A stretch of DNA of 64,000 nucleotides from Streptomyces sp. AC550_RSS872. GTDB taxonomy: Bacteria; Actinomycetota; Actinomycetes; Streptomycetales; Streptomycetaceae. Location of the stretch: assembly GCF_019049285.1 (NCBI RefSeq), contig NZ_JAGMUL010000011.1, forward strand, positions 43,645 through 107,644, read 5' to 3'. The notes below the pieces were generated by a model, which worked only from the letters and a program-made list of their open reading frames with translations, was not told the origin of the DNA and made no database searches. Both the position numbers and the translations under genes were made by a program. Within the stretch, counting starts at the first letter, position 1. Every line of letters starts with the position of its first letter. This document shows, in pieces, positions 9,139-16,720 of this stretch.

Positions 9139-10422
9139 ATGAACATCTGTGTAGTAGCGCTCGGCAAGATCGGTCTGCCGCTGGCCGTGCAGTTCGCCTC
9201 CAAGGGCCACCGGGTCATCGGCGCGGACGTCAACGAGAAGGTCGTGGAGCTGGTCAACGCCGGCACCGAGCCATTCCCCGGTGAGCACGACCTGGACGTC
9301 AAGCTCAAGCAGGCCGTCGACGCCGGGCTGCTGACGGCGACGACGGACACCGCGGCCGCGGTCGCCGAGTCCGAGGCCGTCGTCGTGGTCGTCCCGCTGT
9401 TCGTCGACGCCGAGGGCGTGCCGGACTTCGGCTGGATGGACGCCGCGACGAAGGCGATCGCGCAGGGCCTCAAGCCCGGCACGCTGGTGTCGTACGAGAC
9501 GACGCTCCCGGTCGGCACCACCCGCACCCGCTGGGCGCCGATGCTCGCCGAGGGCTCCGGCCTCACCGCCGGCGAGGACTTCCACCTGGTCTTCTCGCCC
9601 GAACGCGTCCTGACCGGCCGTGTCTTCGCCGACCTGCGCCGCTACCCGAAGCTGGTCGGCGGCATCGACGAGGCGTCGACGGCCCGCGGTGTGGAGTTCT
9701 ACGAGCAGGTCCTCGACTTCGACGAGCGCACCGATCTGCCGCAGCCCAACGGTGTCTGGGACCTGGGCACCGCCGAGGCCTCGGAGCTCGCCAAGCTCGC
9801 GGAGACGACGTACCGCGATGTCAACATCGGCCTGGCGAACCAGTTCGCGCGCTTCGCCGACGCCAACGGCATCGACGTCAAGAAGGTCATCGAGGCCTGC
9901 AACTCCCAGCCGTACAGCCACATCCACCAGCCGGGCATCGCAGTCGGCGGCCACTGCATCCCGATCTACCCGCGGATGTACCTGTGGAACGACCCGGCGG
10001 CGACCGTCGTGCGCTCCGCCCGCGAGGCCAACGCCGCGATGCCGGAGTACGCCGTCGACCTGCTCGCGGCGGCGTACGGCGATCTGACCGGGGCCCACGT
10101 CCTTGTGCTGGGCGCGGCCTACCGTGGCGGCGTCAAGGAGACCGCCTTCTCCGGTGTCTTCCCGACGGTCGAGGCGCTCAAGGCGCGCGGCGCGGTGCCG
10201 TACGTCTCCGACCCGATGTACACGGCGGAGGAACTGGTGGGGCTCGGCCTCACCCCGCACACCGGCGAGAAGGTCACCGCGGCCATCCTCCAGGCCGACC
10301 ACGCCGAGTACCGCGACCTGACCCCCGCCGACCTCCCGGACGTCACGGTCCTGGTCGACGGACGCCGTACGACCGACCCGGAGGCCTGGAAGGGCGTCCG
10401 GAGGGTCGTCATCGGCGGCTGA
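9139..10422 (+). CDS. UDP-glucose/UDP-HexNAc 6-dehydrogenase family (WecC/WbpA-like)
   Basis: This nucleotide-sugar dehydrogenase of 427 residues oxidises C6 to a carboxylate in two NAD-dependent steps. It has an N-terminal Rossmann motif (ALGKIGLPLAVQFASKGH), a central SPERVLTGR loop, GTAEASELAKLAETTYRDVNI in the dimer helix, and the catalytic cysteine in GGHCIPIYPRM (Cys273). The C-terminal domain begins around VLVLGAAYRGG. This is the WecC/WbpA branch, which acts on N-acetylhexosamine nucleotides, rather than the shorter-looped UDP-glucose branch; the exact sugar remains inferred. It lies 12 bp after the GT2 gene, is last in the operon, and is followed by a hairpin. Confidence 0.9.
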   Translation: MNICVVALGKIGLPLAVQFASKGHRVIGADVNEKVVELVNAGTEPFPGEHDLDVKLKQAVDAGLLTATTDTAAAVAESEAVVVVVPLFVDAEGVPDFGWMDAATKAIAQGLKPGTLVSYETTLPVGTTRTRWAPMLAEGSGLTAGEDFHLVFSPERVLTGRVFADLRRYPKLVGGIDEASTARGVEFYEQVLDFDERTDLPQPNGVWDLGTAEASELAKLAETTYRDVNIGLANQFARFADANGIDVKKVIEACNSQPYSHIHQPGIAVGGHCIPIYPRMYLWNDPAATVVRSAREANAAMPEYAVDLLAAAYGDLTGAHVLVLGAAYRGGVKETAFSGVFPTVEALKARGAVPYVSDPMYTAEELVGLGLTPHTGEKVTAAILQADHAEYRDLTPADLPDVTVLVDGRRTTDPEAWKGVRRVVIGG

Positions 10423-10435
10423 CCCCGGATTGCAC

Positions 10436-10466
10436 GTAGCCCCCACCCGACGGGGATGGGGGCTAC
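10436..10466. terminator. Hairpin between convergent genes
   Basis: A perfect 10-bp stem (GTAGCCCCCA/TGGGGGCTAC) with an 11-nt loop lies just after the dehydrogenase stop and before the 3' end of the convergent acetyltransferase. It probably ends the plus-strand operon. Confidence 0.65.
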
Positions 10467-10519
10467 TGGCTGCCGGACCTCAACGCACCAGGCTCAGCAT
10501 CCGAATCGCCGGGCGCGGC

Positions 10520-11122
10520 TCAGACCGCTCGTTCCGTCAGAACGCCCTCCTTGGCGTCGTACAGGGCACCGGTCTGGGGGCACTCCCACACGCCCGGCTC
10601 ACCGGCCCGCTCGACCAGCCGGACCCCGGCCCTGCCGACCCAGCCGACCTGGCGGGCGGGGACGCCCATCACCAGCGCGAAGTCCGGGACGTCCTTGGTG
10701 ACGACGGCTCCGGCGGCGACCATCGCCCAGCGGCCGATGCTGATCGGCGCCACGCAGACCGAACGCGCCCCGATGGACGCCCCGTCGGCGATCTTCACCC
10801 CGACGGCATCCCAGTCGCCGCCCCGCTTCTGCCTGCCCTCGGGGTCCACGGAGCGCGGGTTGTGGTCGTTGGTCAGCACCACGGCGGGGCCGATGAAGAC
10901 ACCGTCACCGAGCTCGGCGGGCTCGTACACGAGGGCGTGGTTCTGCAGCTTGCAGTTGTCGCCCATGCGCACGCCCGAGCCGACGTACGCGCCGCGGCCG
11001 ATGACACAGCCCTCGCCGAGGCGGGCGTTCTCACGGATCTGCGCGAGCTCCCACACGCTGCTTCCGGCGCCGATCTCGGCACTGTCGTCGACCTGGGCGC
11101 TCGGCTGGACCCTGTAGTTCAC
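10520..11122 (-). CDS. Left-handed beta-helix N-acetyltransferase (WlbB/WbpD-like)
   Basis: This acetyl-CoA-dependent acyltransferase of 200 residues is built from hexapeptide repeats (for example IGAGSSVWE, IGRGAYVGSG, IGARSVCVAPI, IGRWAMVAAGAVVTKDV). The loop TNDHNPRSVD is typical of WlbB/WbpD enzymes that acetylate the 3-amino group of UDP-GlcNAc(3N)A. The GTG at 11122 begins VNYRVQPSAQ, with GGAAGG seven bases upstream; the longer frame beyond it has no hexapeptide character. It is convergent to the sugar operon and divergent from the FG-GAP gene. The C-terminus (GEPGVWECPQTG) looks like the short tail seen in such enzymes. Its role as the last step of a diacetamido-sugar pathway is inferred from neighbours. 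Confidence 0.85.
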   Translation of the reverse strand: MNYRVQPSAQVDDSAEIGAGSSVWELAQIRENARLGEGCVIGRGAYVGSGVRMGDNCKLQNHALVYEPAELGDGVFIGPAVVLTNDHNPRSVDPEGRQKRGGDWDAVGVKIADGASIGARSVCVAPISIGRWAMVAAGAVVTKDVPDFALVMGVPARQVGWVGRAGVRLVERAGEPGVWECPQTGALYDAKEGVLTERAV

Positions 11123-11217
11123 TTCTCCGCCTTCCGGTGTTCGGCTTCGCTTCGTGAGCATACGGGGCTGCGCCCGAGTGGAGAGAAGTGGAGTAATCCT
11201 GTTACCTGTGGGGCTCC

Positions 11218-11233
11218 TGTGACTGATGTCACC
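11218..11233. promoter_or_regulatory. Crp-like palindrome in divergent intergenic region
   Basis: TGTGACTGATGTCACC reads TGTGA-N6-TCAC(C) and fits the GTG-N6-GNCAC pattern described for Streptomyces Crp. It lies between the acetyltransferase (minus) and the FG-GAP gene (plus), in an A+T-rich stretch that is likely to be promoter DNA. Confidence 0.45.
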
Positions 11234-11321
11234 TTTATTTGGGGCATGCGTGTATTGCATGTGCATATCAGGTGAAGGAATGATCCTCAGGCCTTTAATC
11301 GCTCTTTATCTTGAGGTGTCT

Positions 11322-12866
11322 GTGCCAAGGGTGGGGAAAACATGGCGGCGCAGTGCGGCCGCTGTTCTAGCAGGGACGTTCCTGGCCTGGGGGGTGGGGA
11401 CCGGGGGCACGCCCGCAGCGGCCGCCGTCGCCTGTCCGTCGGGCGTCGAATCCGACTTCAACGGTGACGGGACCAGGGACACGGCCGTCGCCGATCCCGA
11501 GGCGGCCGTCGACGGCGTGGCGAAGGCCGGTGCCGTGCACGTCGTCTACGGCGGCGGCAAGGGGACCACGACGCTGACGCAGGCGCTCGACGCCGTCCCG
11601 GGTGCGCCCGAGACGGGCGACCAGTACGGCTACTCGATGGCCGTCTACGACGCCGACCTCGACGGCTGTAGCGACCTGGTGGTCGGCGCGCCCTACGAGG
11701 ACATCGGCGCCGCGCCGGACTCCGGTGTCGTCCACGTCATCTACGGCTCCACCAGCGGGCTGAACGCCGGGAGCAAGCCGGTCAAGGAGTTCCTCCAGGG
11801 CGCCGACAAGCCGCTCGGCGGCGGGGCGGAGACCGACGACTGGGTCGGTTACGCGGTCGCGGCCGGCAAGACCTCGACCGGCTCGCCGTTCCTGCTGATC
11901 GGCGCCCCCGGCGAGTCGATCGGCACCCTCGAGGACGCCGGTGCCTTCCACTACGTCAGCGGCACCGCGCAGAACGCCGTGATGGTCCATCAGGACACCG
12001 ACGCCGCCGGCGCCGTCTCCGGCACGGCCGAGCAGGACGACCGCTTCGGCTCCTCCCTGGCCGCGACCCCGACCCACTTCGCGGTCGGCTCGCCCGGCGA
12101 GGCGCTCGGCTCCGTCACCTTCGCGGGCGGCGTGGGCTACTTCAACCACACGCTCACGTCCGGCTACCCCAAGCCGCTCGGCGGACTCGGCCAGGACCAG
12201 GACACGATCAGCGGCGCCGAGGAGGTCGGCGACCAGTTCGGCGACGCGGTCGCCATGGTGCCGTACCGGCCCTCGGGCGCCACCTCCACCACCGAGTCGC
12301 TGCTCGTGGTCGGCGTTCCGGGCGAGGACCTGTCGACCACCGTGGACGCGGGCGCTGTCCACGTGTTCCGGATCACCGCGAGCGGCTCGTTCTCGCAGAC
12401 CGCCTGGATCGACCAGAACACCGTGGACGTCCACGAGGAGGCGGAGGCAGGCGACCTTTTCGGCAAGCGGCTCGCCGCCGTCAACATCTCCCCGAACATC
12501 ACCTCCACCGGCACCACGACCCGGGTCGCGATCGGCGTGCCCGGCGAGGAGTGGGCCGAGGACAACCCCGACAAGGGCGGTGTCCAGATCGCCCCGCTGG
12601 TCGGTGCGCCCGGCGACTCCGACAGCTGGATCGACCCCGGCTACGGCATTCCGTCCGCCGCCGCACCGCGCATGCTCACCGGCCTCGCCCTGGGCGCCAC
12701 CCCCTCGCTGCTGTACGTGGGTGTGCCCTACGGCCCGGCCGACGGGCGGGCCGTCTACGGCTTCCCGTGGAACGTGCCCGCCGGCGGTGCGCCGACACAG
12801 ACCTTCAAGCCCGGTGAGGGCGGCATTCCGGCGGGCGGCGTCGCGTTCGGCGCGACGGTCCGCTGA
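11322..12866 (+). CDS. Secreted FG-GAP repeat (integrin-alpha-like beta-propeller) protein
   Basis: An exported protein of 514 residues. The GTG at 11322 (GAGG five bases upstream) gives a clean signal peptide: basic KTWRR, then AAAVLAGTFLAWGVG and an AAAA-type cleavage region. An ATG at 11280 would add 14 residues but leaves GAAGGA touching the start. The mature part is a run of FG-GAP repeats with calcium-loop sequences such as DFNGDGTRDTAVADPEA and DADLDGCSDLVVGAPYEDIG, recurring as GAPGE/GVPGE blades. About seven blades suggest one complete propeller. It is 18 bp from the LamG gene, so probably co-transcribed. It may serve as a surface adhesion or glycan-binding protein. A broken relative lies at 26665-27066. 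Confidence 0.88.
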   Translation: MPRVGKTWRRSAAAVLAGTFLAWGVGTGGTPAAAAVACPSGVESDFNGDGTRDTAVADPEAAVDGVAKAGAVHVVYGGGKGTTTLTQALDAVPGAPETGDQYGYSMAVYDADLDGCSDLVVGAPYEDIGAAPDSGVVHVIYGSTSGLNAGSKPVKEFLQGADKPLGGGAETDDWVGYAVAAGKTSTGSPFLLIGAPGESIGTLEDAGAFHYVSGTAQNAVMVHQDTDAAGAVSGTAEQDDRFGSSLAATPTHFAVGSPGEALGSVTFAGGVGYFNHTLTSGYPKPLGGLGQDQDTISGAEEVGDQFGDAVAMVPYRPSGATSTTESLLVVGVPGEDLSTTVDAGAVHVFRITASGSFSQTAWIDQNTVDVHEEAEAGDLFGKRLAAVNISPNITSTGTTTRVAIGVPGEEWAEDNPDKGGVQIAPLVGAPGDSDSWIDPGYGIPSAAAPRMLTGLALGATPSLLYVGVPYGPADGRAVYGFPWNVPAGGAPTQTFKPGEGGIPAGGVAFGATVR

Positions 12867-12884
12867 TCTGACGGGACAGGAACC

Positions 12885-15800
12885 ATGACACCGATACACA
12901 GCGGGCGCCTGCCCGCGCACAGACCCGGCCGACCGCAGGGCACCCGAGTGCTGCGTCGCGCCGCACTCGCGGCCGTCGTCGCGGGTGCCGTACTCACCGG
13001 CACCCTGGCCGCCCTCCCGGGCACCACGCCCACCCCTGACCAGACGCCCGTCGCCGCCGAGCGCCCCGCCCAGACCGAGCAGCAGGCCCTCGCCGTCGCC
13101 AAGAAGAGCGGCAAGAAGACCGAGGTCGTCGGCATGCGCACCGAGCGCCGGGAGATCTTCGCGGAGCCGGACGGCACCTTCACCGCCCGCGAGTACACCG
13201 AGCCGGTCCGCACGGTCCGCGACGGCACCTGGGTCGACGTCGACGAGACGCTCGTCAAGCACGCCGACGGCACCTGGGGGCCCAAGGCCGCCACCGTCGA
13301 GCTCAGCCTGTCCGACGGCCGGGCGGGCAAGCCGTTCGTCACCATGCGGCGGGCGGGCCGTGAGTTCGCCCTGACCTGGCCGTACGGCAAGCTCCCCGCG
13401 CCCCACGTCGAGGGCGACACCGCCACCTACGCCGACGCCCTGCCCGGCGTCGACCTCACCGTGCGCGCCGAGGCCGACGGCTTCGGACACCTCCTGGTCG
13501 TCAAGACGCCCGAGGCGGCGGCCGACCAGCGGCTGGCCCGGCTCGACCTGGGCATGACCACCGACGGTCTGAAGGTCGCCGAAGACGCCACCGGGGCGAT
13601 CGTCGCCGAGGACGCCGTCGTCGGCGGCACCGTCTTCCAGGCGGGCAAGCCAGCGATGTGGGACTCGGCCGCCGTGACCGAGGAGGCCGCGCGCAAGCAG
13701 GGCCCGAAGGCCGTGGCCAAGGCCCTCGGCTCCGCCGCGGCCGGCGCCGACGCGACCCCCGCGTCCGGCCCGCGGTCCGACACCACGCGTACGCGGAGCA
13801 CGACGCAGGACGGCGGCACGGCCCCCGAGCCCGCCCTCGACGGCCCCGGCGGCGGCGGGCGGGTCGCCCCGCTCGGTGTCGAGGTGGCCAAGGGCAGGCT
13901 GAGCCTCCTCCCCGACCGGAAGATGCTGTCCGCCGAGGACACCGTCTTCCCGGTGGTCATCGACCCGATCCAGCGCACCACCTCGCGCACCTCCTGGACC
14001 GGCGTCATGTCCGGGATGCCCAGCGAGCAGGACTGGAAGTACTCGGGCAGCGCGGGCGTCGGCAAGTGCCCCACCGACTACAACCCCGTCTCCTGCAACG
14101 GCGTCGGCACGCGCCGCGTGATGTTCACGATGCCGCTCTCCTTCTACAAGGGGAAGCAGATCCTGGGCGCCACCTTCTCCGCCCGCGTCGAGCACATCTA
14201 CAGCGCCTCCCCGACCGCGGAGCCGATCCAGCTCTACCGGATCGGCGGCCAGAACTACTCGCTCACCTCGTCCAGCAACTGGTCCAACACCTCGGACGAC
14301 TGGGACGACCATCTCCAGACCGTCGGCAAGGCGATCTCCCCGACCTCCTGCTCCAGCCAGGCGAACCTGCACTTCGAGAGCGGGGCGACCGGCGAGCTGA
14401 CCAGCGAGGTCAAGACGGCCGCCGCGGGCGGCTGGAACGCGATGACACTGGGTCTGCGCGCGGCCGACGAGTCCCGGTTCGCCGAGTGGAAGCGGATCTG
14501 CGGCAACGCGTACCTGTCGATCAAGTACAACAACCTGCCGCGGCAGATCCGGACGGCGGACATGTACACCGACCCCGGTGGCCTGTGCCGTTGGGGTGCG
14601 GGCCGCGCGTACACCGACAAGCCGCCGCAGCTGAAGGCGATCGCCAGTGACCCCGATCACGGCAACGGCCAGACCGACAAGGTCAAGGTCGAGTTCAAGG
14701 TGGAGTGGACCGATCCGGTCAGCAACGAGGCCAAGTCCTACACCTACCTGACCCCGGACTGGCTGTCCCCGACGACGAGCACCAAGTTCACCCACACGGT
14801 CAAGTCGACGATCCCGCAGAACACCACCATCTACTGGAGCGCCCGCGCCTACGACGGTGACGGCTACGGCCCGTGGAGCTGGGAGGGCGACACCGCCCAG
14901 CGGTGCGAGTTCACCTACGACAGGACATGGCCGGGCAAGCCGCTCGTGCTGTCCAAGCAGTACCCGGCGGACACCGTCTACCACGACGGCGTGGGCACCT
15001 ACGGCACCTTCACCTTCTCGCCCAACCCCAACGACGCCATCCCGGACACCGACGTCGTCAAGTACCGCTACTCCTTCGACGGTGCCGCGCTGAAGGACCT
15101 CCCCCCGAGCACGCCGGGCGGCTCGGTCTCCACCCAGTGGATGCCGACCACTTCCGGCCGCCACGTGCTCGAGGTGGTCGCCGTCGACAAGGCGAACCAC
15201 GCCAGCACCACCCTCTACGACTTCCTGGTCAGTGAGGGCACACCGGTCCGCGCCCAGTGGAACCTCGCCGACCAGGCGGGCGACCCCGAGGCACACGACG
15301 AGAGCGGCCAGTTCTCGGCCACGGCCGGCCCCGCCGTCACCTTCGGCGTGGACGGCCCCGGCGGCAAGGTCGACAAGGCGGCCCGCTTCGACGGCAGCGC
15401 CGACGCGTTCCTGGACACCAGCGAGACGGTGCTCGACACCTCCAGGAGCTTCAGCGTCAGCGCCTGGGTGCGGCCCACGGCACTGGACCGCAGCATGACG
15501 GTCATCAGCCAGGACGGCACCGGCGAGCCCGGCTTCACCCTGGGCTACGACGCGTCCGCGCAGACCTGGAAGTTCGCCGTCCCGGTCAACGACGTCGACT
15601 CGCTCGGCGAGTGGAAGGCCGTGTCCACCGGGGTGTCCGTGGTCAAGGACCAGTGGGTGCTGCTGACGGGCGTGTACGACGCCCAGAAGACCGGCGGCCC
15701 GCAGCTCCAGCTGTACGTCAACAAGGACCTGAAGGGCTCCGCCGGACGCCGCTCCACCTGGAAGTCGTACGGCCCGCTCCAGATCGGCCGCGCGACGGCC

Positions 15801-16595
15801 AAGAGCGGCTACCGCGACCCCTTCACCGGTGACCTCGCCGAGGTGCGGGTCTTCGACCGTGTCCTGCCGGCGGCCCAGGTCGCCGAGCTGATGACGATCA
15901 AGCCGGCCCGCAAGGGCTACTGGCAGCTCGACGCGGCGAGCAGCGGTGTCTCCGCGGAGACCGGCGGCGCGCAGGCGCTGACCCTCGCGGGCAACGCCTC
16001 CGTCTACCGCCCGGCCGACCCGCTGTTCGACACCGCCGCCCTGGTCGGCGACGGTCACCTGGTCCTGGACGGCGACGGGGACTACGCGTCCACCGCGACC
16101 GCCCCGGTCACCGGCAACACCAGCTTCACCGTCTCCGCCCGCGCCCAGCTCACCTCGCTGGACCCGGAGAAGTCGCAGACGGTGCTGTCGTTGCCGGGCG
16201 CCAACGCCAACCGCGTCCAGGTCCGTTACCAGGCGGCGACCCAGCAGTGGGAGCTGGCGGTGGCGAAGACCGACTCGGCGACCGCGCAGATCGTCACCTT
16301 CACCGACGACCAGGAACTGCCGGACACCGGCGGCTCCGGTCAGCACCTGGCGGTCGTCTACGACGCCTTCGCGAACTCGATCCGGCTGTACGTCGAGGGC
16401 CAGCTCGTGGCCGGTGCCTACGGCAAGGACGACACCCTGTGGTCCGCCACCGGCGGTCTCCAGGTGGGCCGTTCGCTGCGCGGGGCGGGCGAGTACTTCG
16501 CCGGCGCGATCGACGAGGTCCGCGTCTACAGCGGGGCCGCCGACCAGATCGCGGTGCAGCAGATGGCCGCGCTGACGGCCGTACCGGACATGTGA
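12885..16595 (+). CDS. Large exported LamG-domain protein
   Basis: A protein of 1236 residues with an N-terminal basic region and hydrophobic segment (around AALAAVVAGAVLTGTLAAL, residues 26-44), a likely signal peptide or anchor. Residues ~60-330 form the conserved N-terminal region also found ahead of Streptomyces RHS proteins (TWVDVDETLVKHADGTWGP). A DNRLRE-like and Ig-like middle part follows. Two concanavalin-like LamG domains occupy about residues 790-1000 and 1005-1232; each ends in the (D/E)EVRVY or AEVRVFDRVL strand. The ATG at 12885 was chosen for GGGACAGG upstream and the spacing to the FG-GAP gene. Strong hairpins follow. It may bind surface sugars; no catalytic motif is visible. 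Confidence 0.86.
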   Translation: MTPIHSGRLPAHRPGRPQGTRVLRRAALAAVVAGAVLTGTLAALPGTTPTPDQTPVAAERPAQTEQQALAVAKKSGKKTEVVGMRTERREIFAEPDGTFTAREYTEPVRTVRDGTWVDVDETLVKHADGTWGPKAATVELSLSDGRAGKPFVTMRRAGREFALTWPYGKLPAPHVEGDTATYADALPGVDLTVRAEADGFGHLLVVKTPEAAADQRLARLDLGMTTDGLKVAEDATGAIVAEDAVVGGTVFQAGKPAMWDSAAVTEEAARKQGPKAVAKALGSAAAGADATPASGPRSDTTRTRSTTQDGGTAPEPALDGPGGGGRVAPLGVEVAKGRLSLLPDRKMLSAEDTVFPVVIDPIQRTTSRTSWTGVMSGMPSEQDWKYSGSAGVGKCPTDYNPVSCNGVGTRRVMFTMPLSFYKGKQILGATFSARVEHIYSASPTAEPIQLYRIGGQNYSLTSSSNWSNTSDDWDDHLQTVGKAISPTSCSSQANLHFESGATGELTSEVKTAAAGGWNAMTLGLRAADESRFAEWKRICGNAYLSIKYNNLPRQIRTADMYTDPGGLCRWGAGRAYTDKPPQLKAIASDPDHGNGQTDKVKVEFKVEWTDPVSNEAKSYTYLTPDWLSPTTSTKFTHTVKSTIPQNTTIYWSARAYDGDGYGPWSWEGDTAQRCEFTYDRTWPGKPLVLSKQYPADTVYHDGVGTYGTFTFSPNPNDAIPDTDVVKYRYSFDGAALKDLPPSTPGGSVSTQWMPTTSGRHVLEVVAVDKANHASTTLYDFLVSEGTPVRAQWNLADQAGDPEAHDESGQFSATAGPAVTFGVDGPGGKVDKAARFDGSADAFLDTSETVLDTSRSFSVSAWVRPTALDRSMTVISQDGTGEPGFTLGYDASAQTWKFAVPVNDVDSLGEWKAVSTGVSVVKDQWVLLTGVYDAQKTGGPQLQLYVNKDLKGSAGRRSTWKSYGPLQIGRATAKSGYRDPFTGDLAEVRVFDRVLPAAQVAELMTIKPARKGYWQLDAASSGVSAETGGAQALTLAGNASVYRPADPLFDTAALVGDGHLVLDGDGDYASTATAPVTGNTSFTVSARAQLTSLDPEKSQTVLSLPGANANRVQVRYQAATQQWELAVAKTDSATAQIVTFTDDQELPDTGGSGQHLAVVYDAFANSIRLYVEGQLVAGAYGKDDTLWSATGGLQVGRSLRGAGEYFAGAIDEVRVYSGAADQIAVQQMAALTAVPDM

Positions 16596-16606
16596 CGGAC
16601 CGTCAC
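16592..16606. other. Short perfect palindrome over the LamG stop codon
   Basis: GTGACGG-A-CCGTCAC is a 15-nt palindrome overlapping the TGA stop of the LamG gene. It could be part of the termination structure with the hairpin just downstream. Confidence 0.4.
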
Positions 16607-16612
16607 CTCTGA

Positions 16613-16644
16613 GGTGTGCCGGGCCCAGTGGGGCCCGGCACACC
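16613..16644 (+). terminator. Terminator between LamG and RHS genes
   Basis: A perfect 14-bp stem GGTGTGCCGGGCCC/GGGCCCGGCACACC with a 4-nt AGTG loop. The RHS gene is therefore probably transcribed separately from the LamG gene. Confidence 0.8.
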
Positions 16645-16720
16645 CGTCCCGCGCCGCCCTCCGCCTTTCCCCCCAATCCATGACGTTGTCCTCCGCATTC
16701 TCCGAAAGGGAACCGACCAC

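Noticed and set aside
3758..10422. Deoxysugar part of an antibiotic gene cluster
   Set aside because: There is no dTDP-glucose synthase, 4,6-dehydratase, polyketide or peptide synthetase; the enzyme set fits an envelope glycan better.
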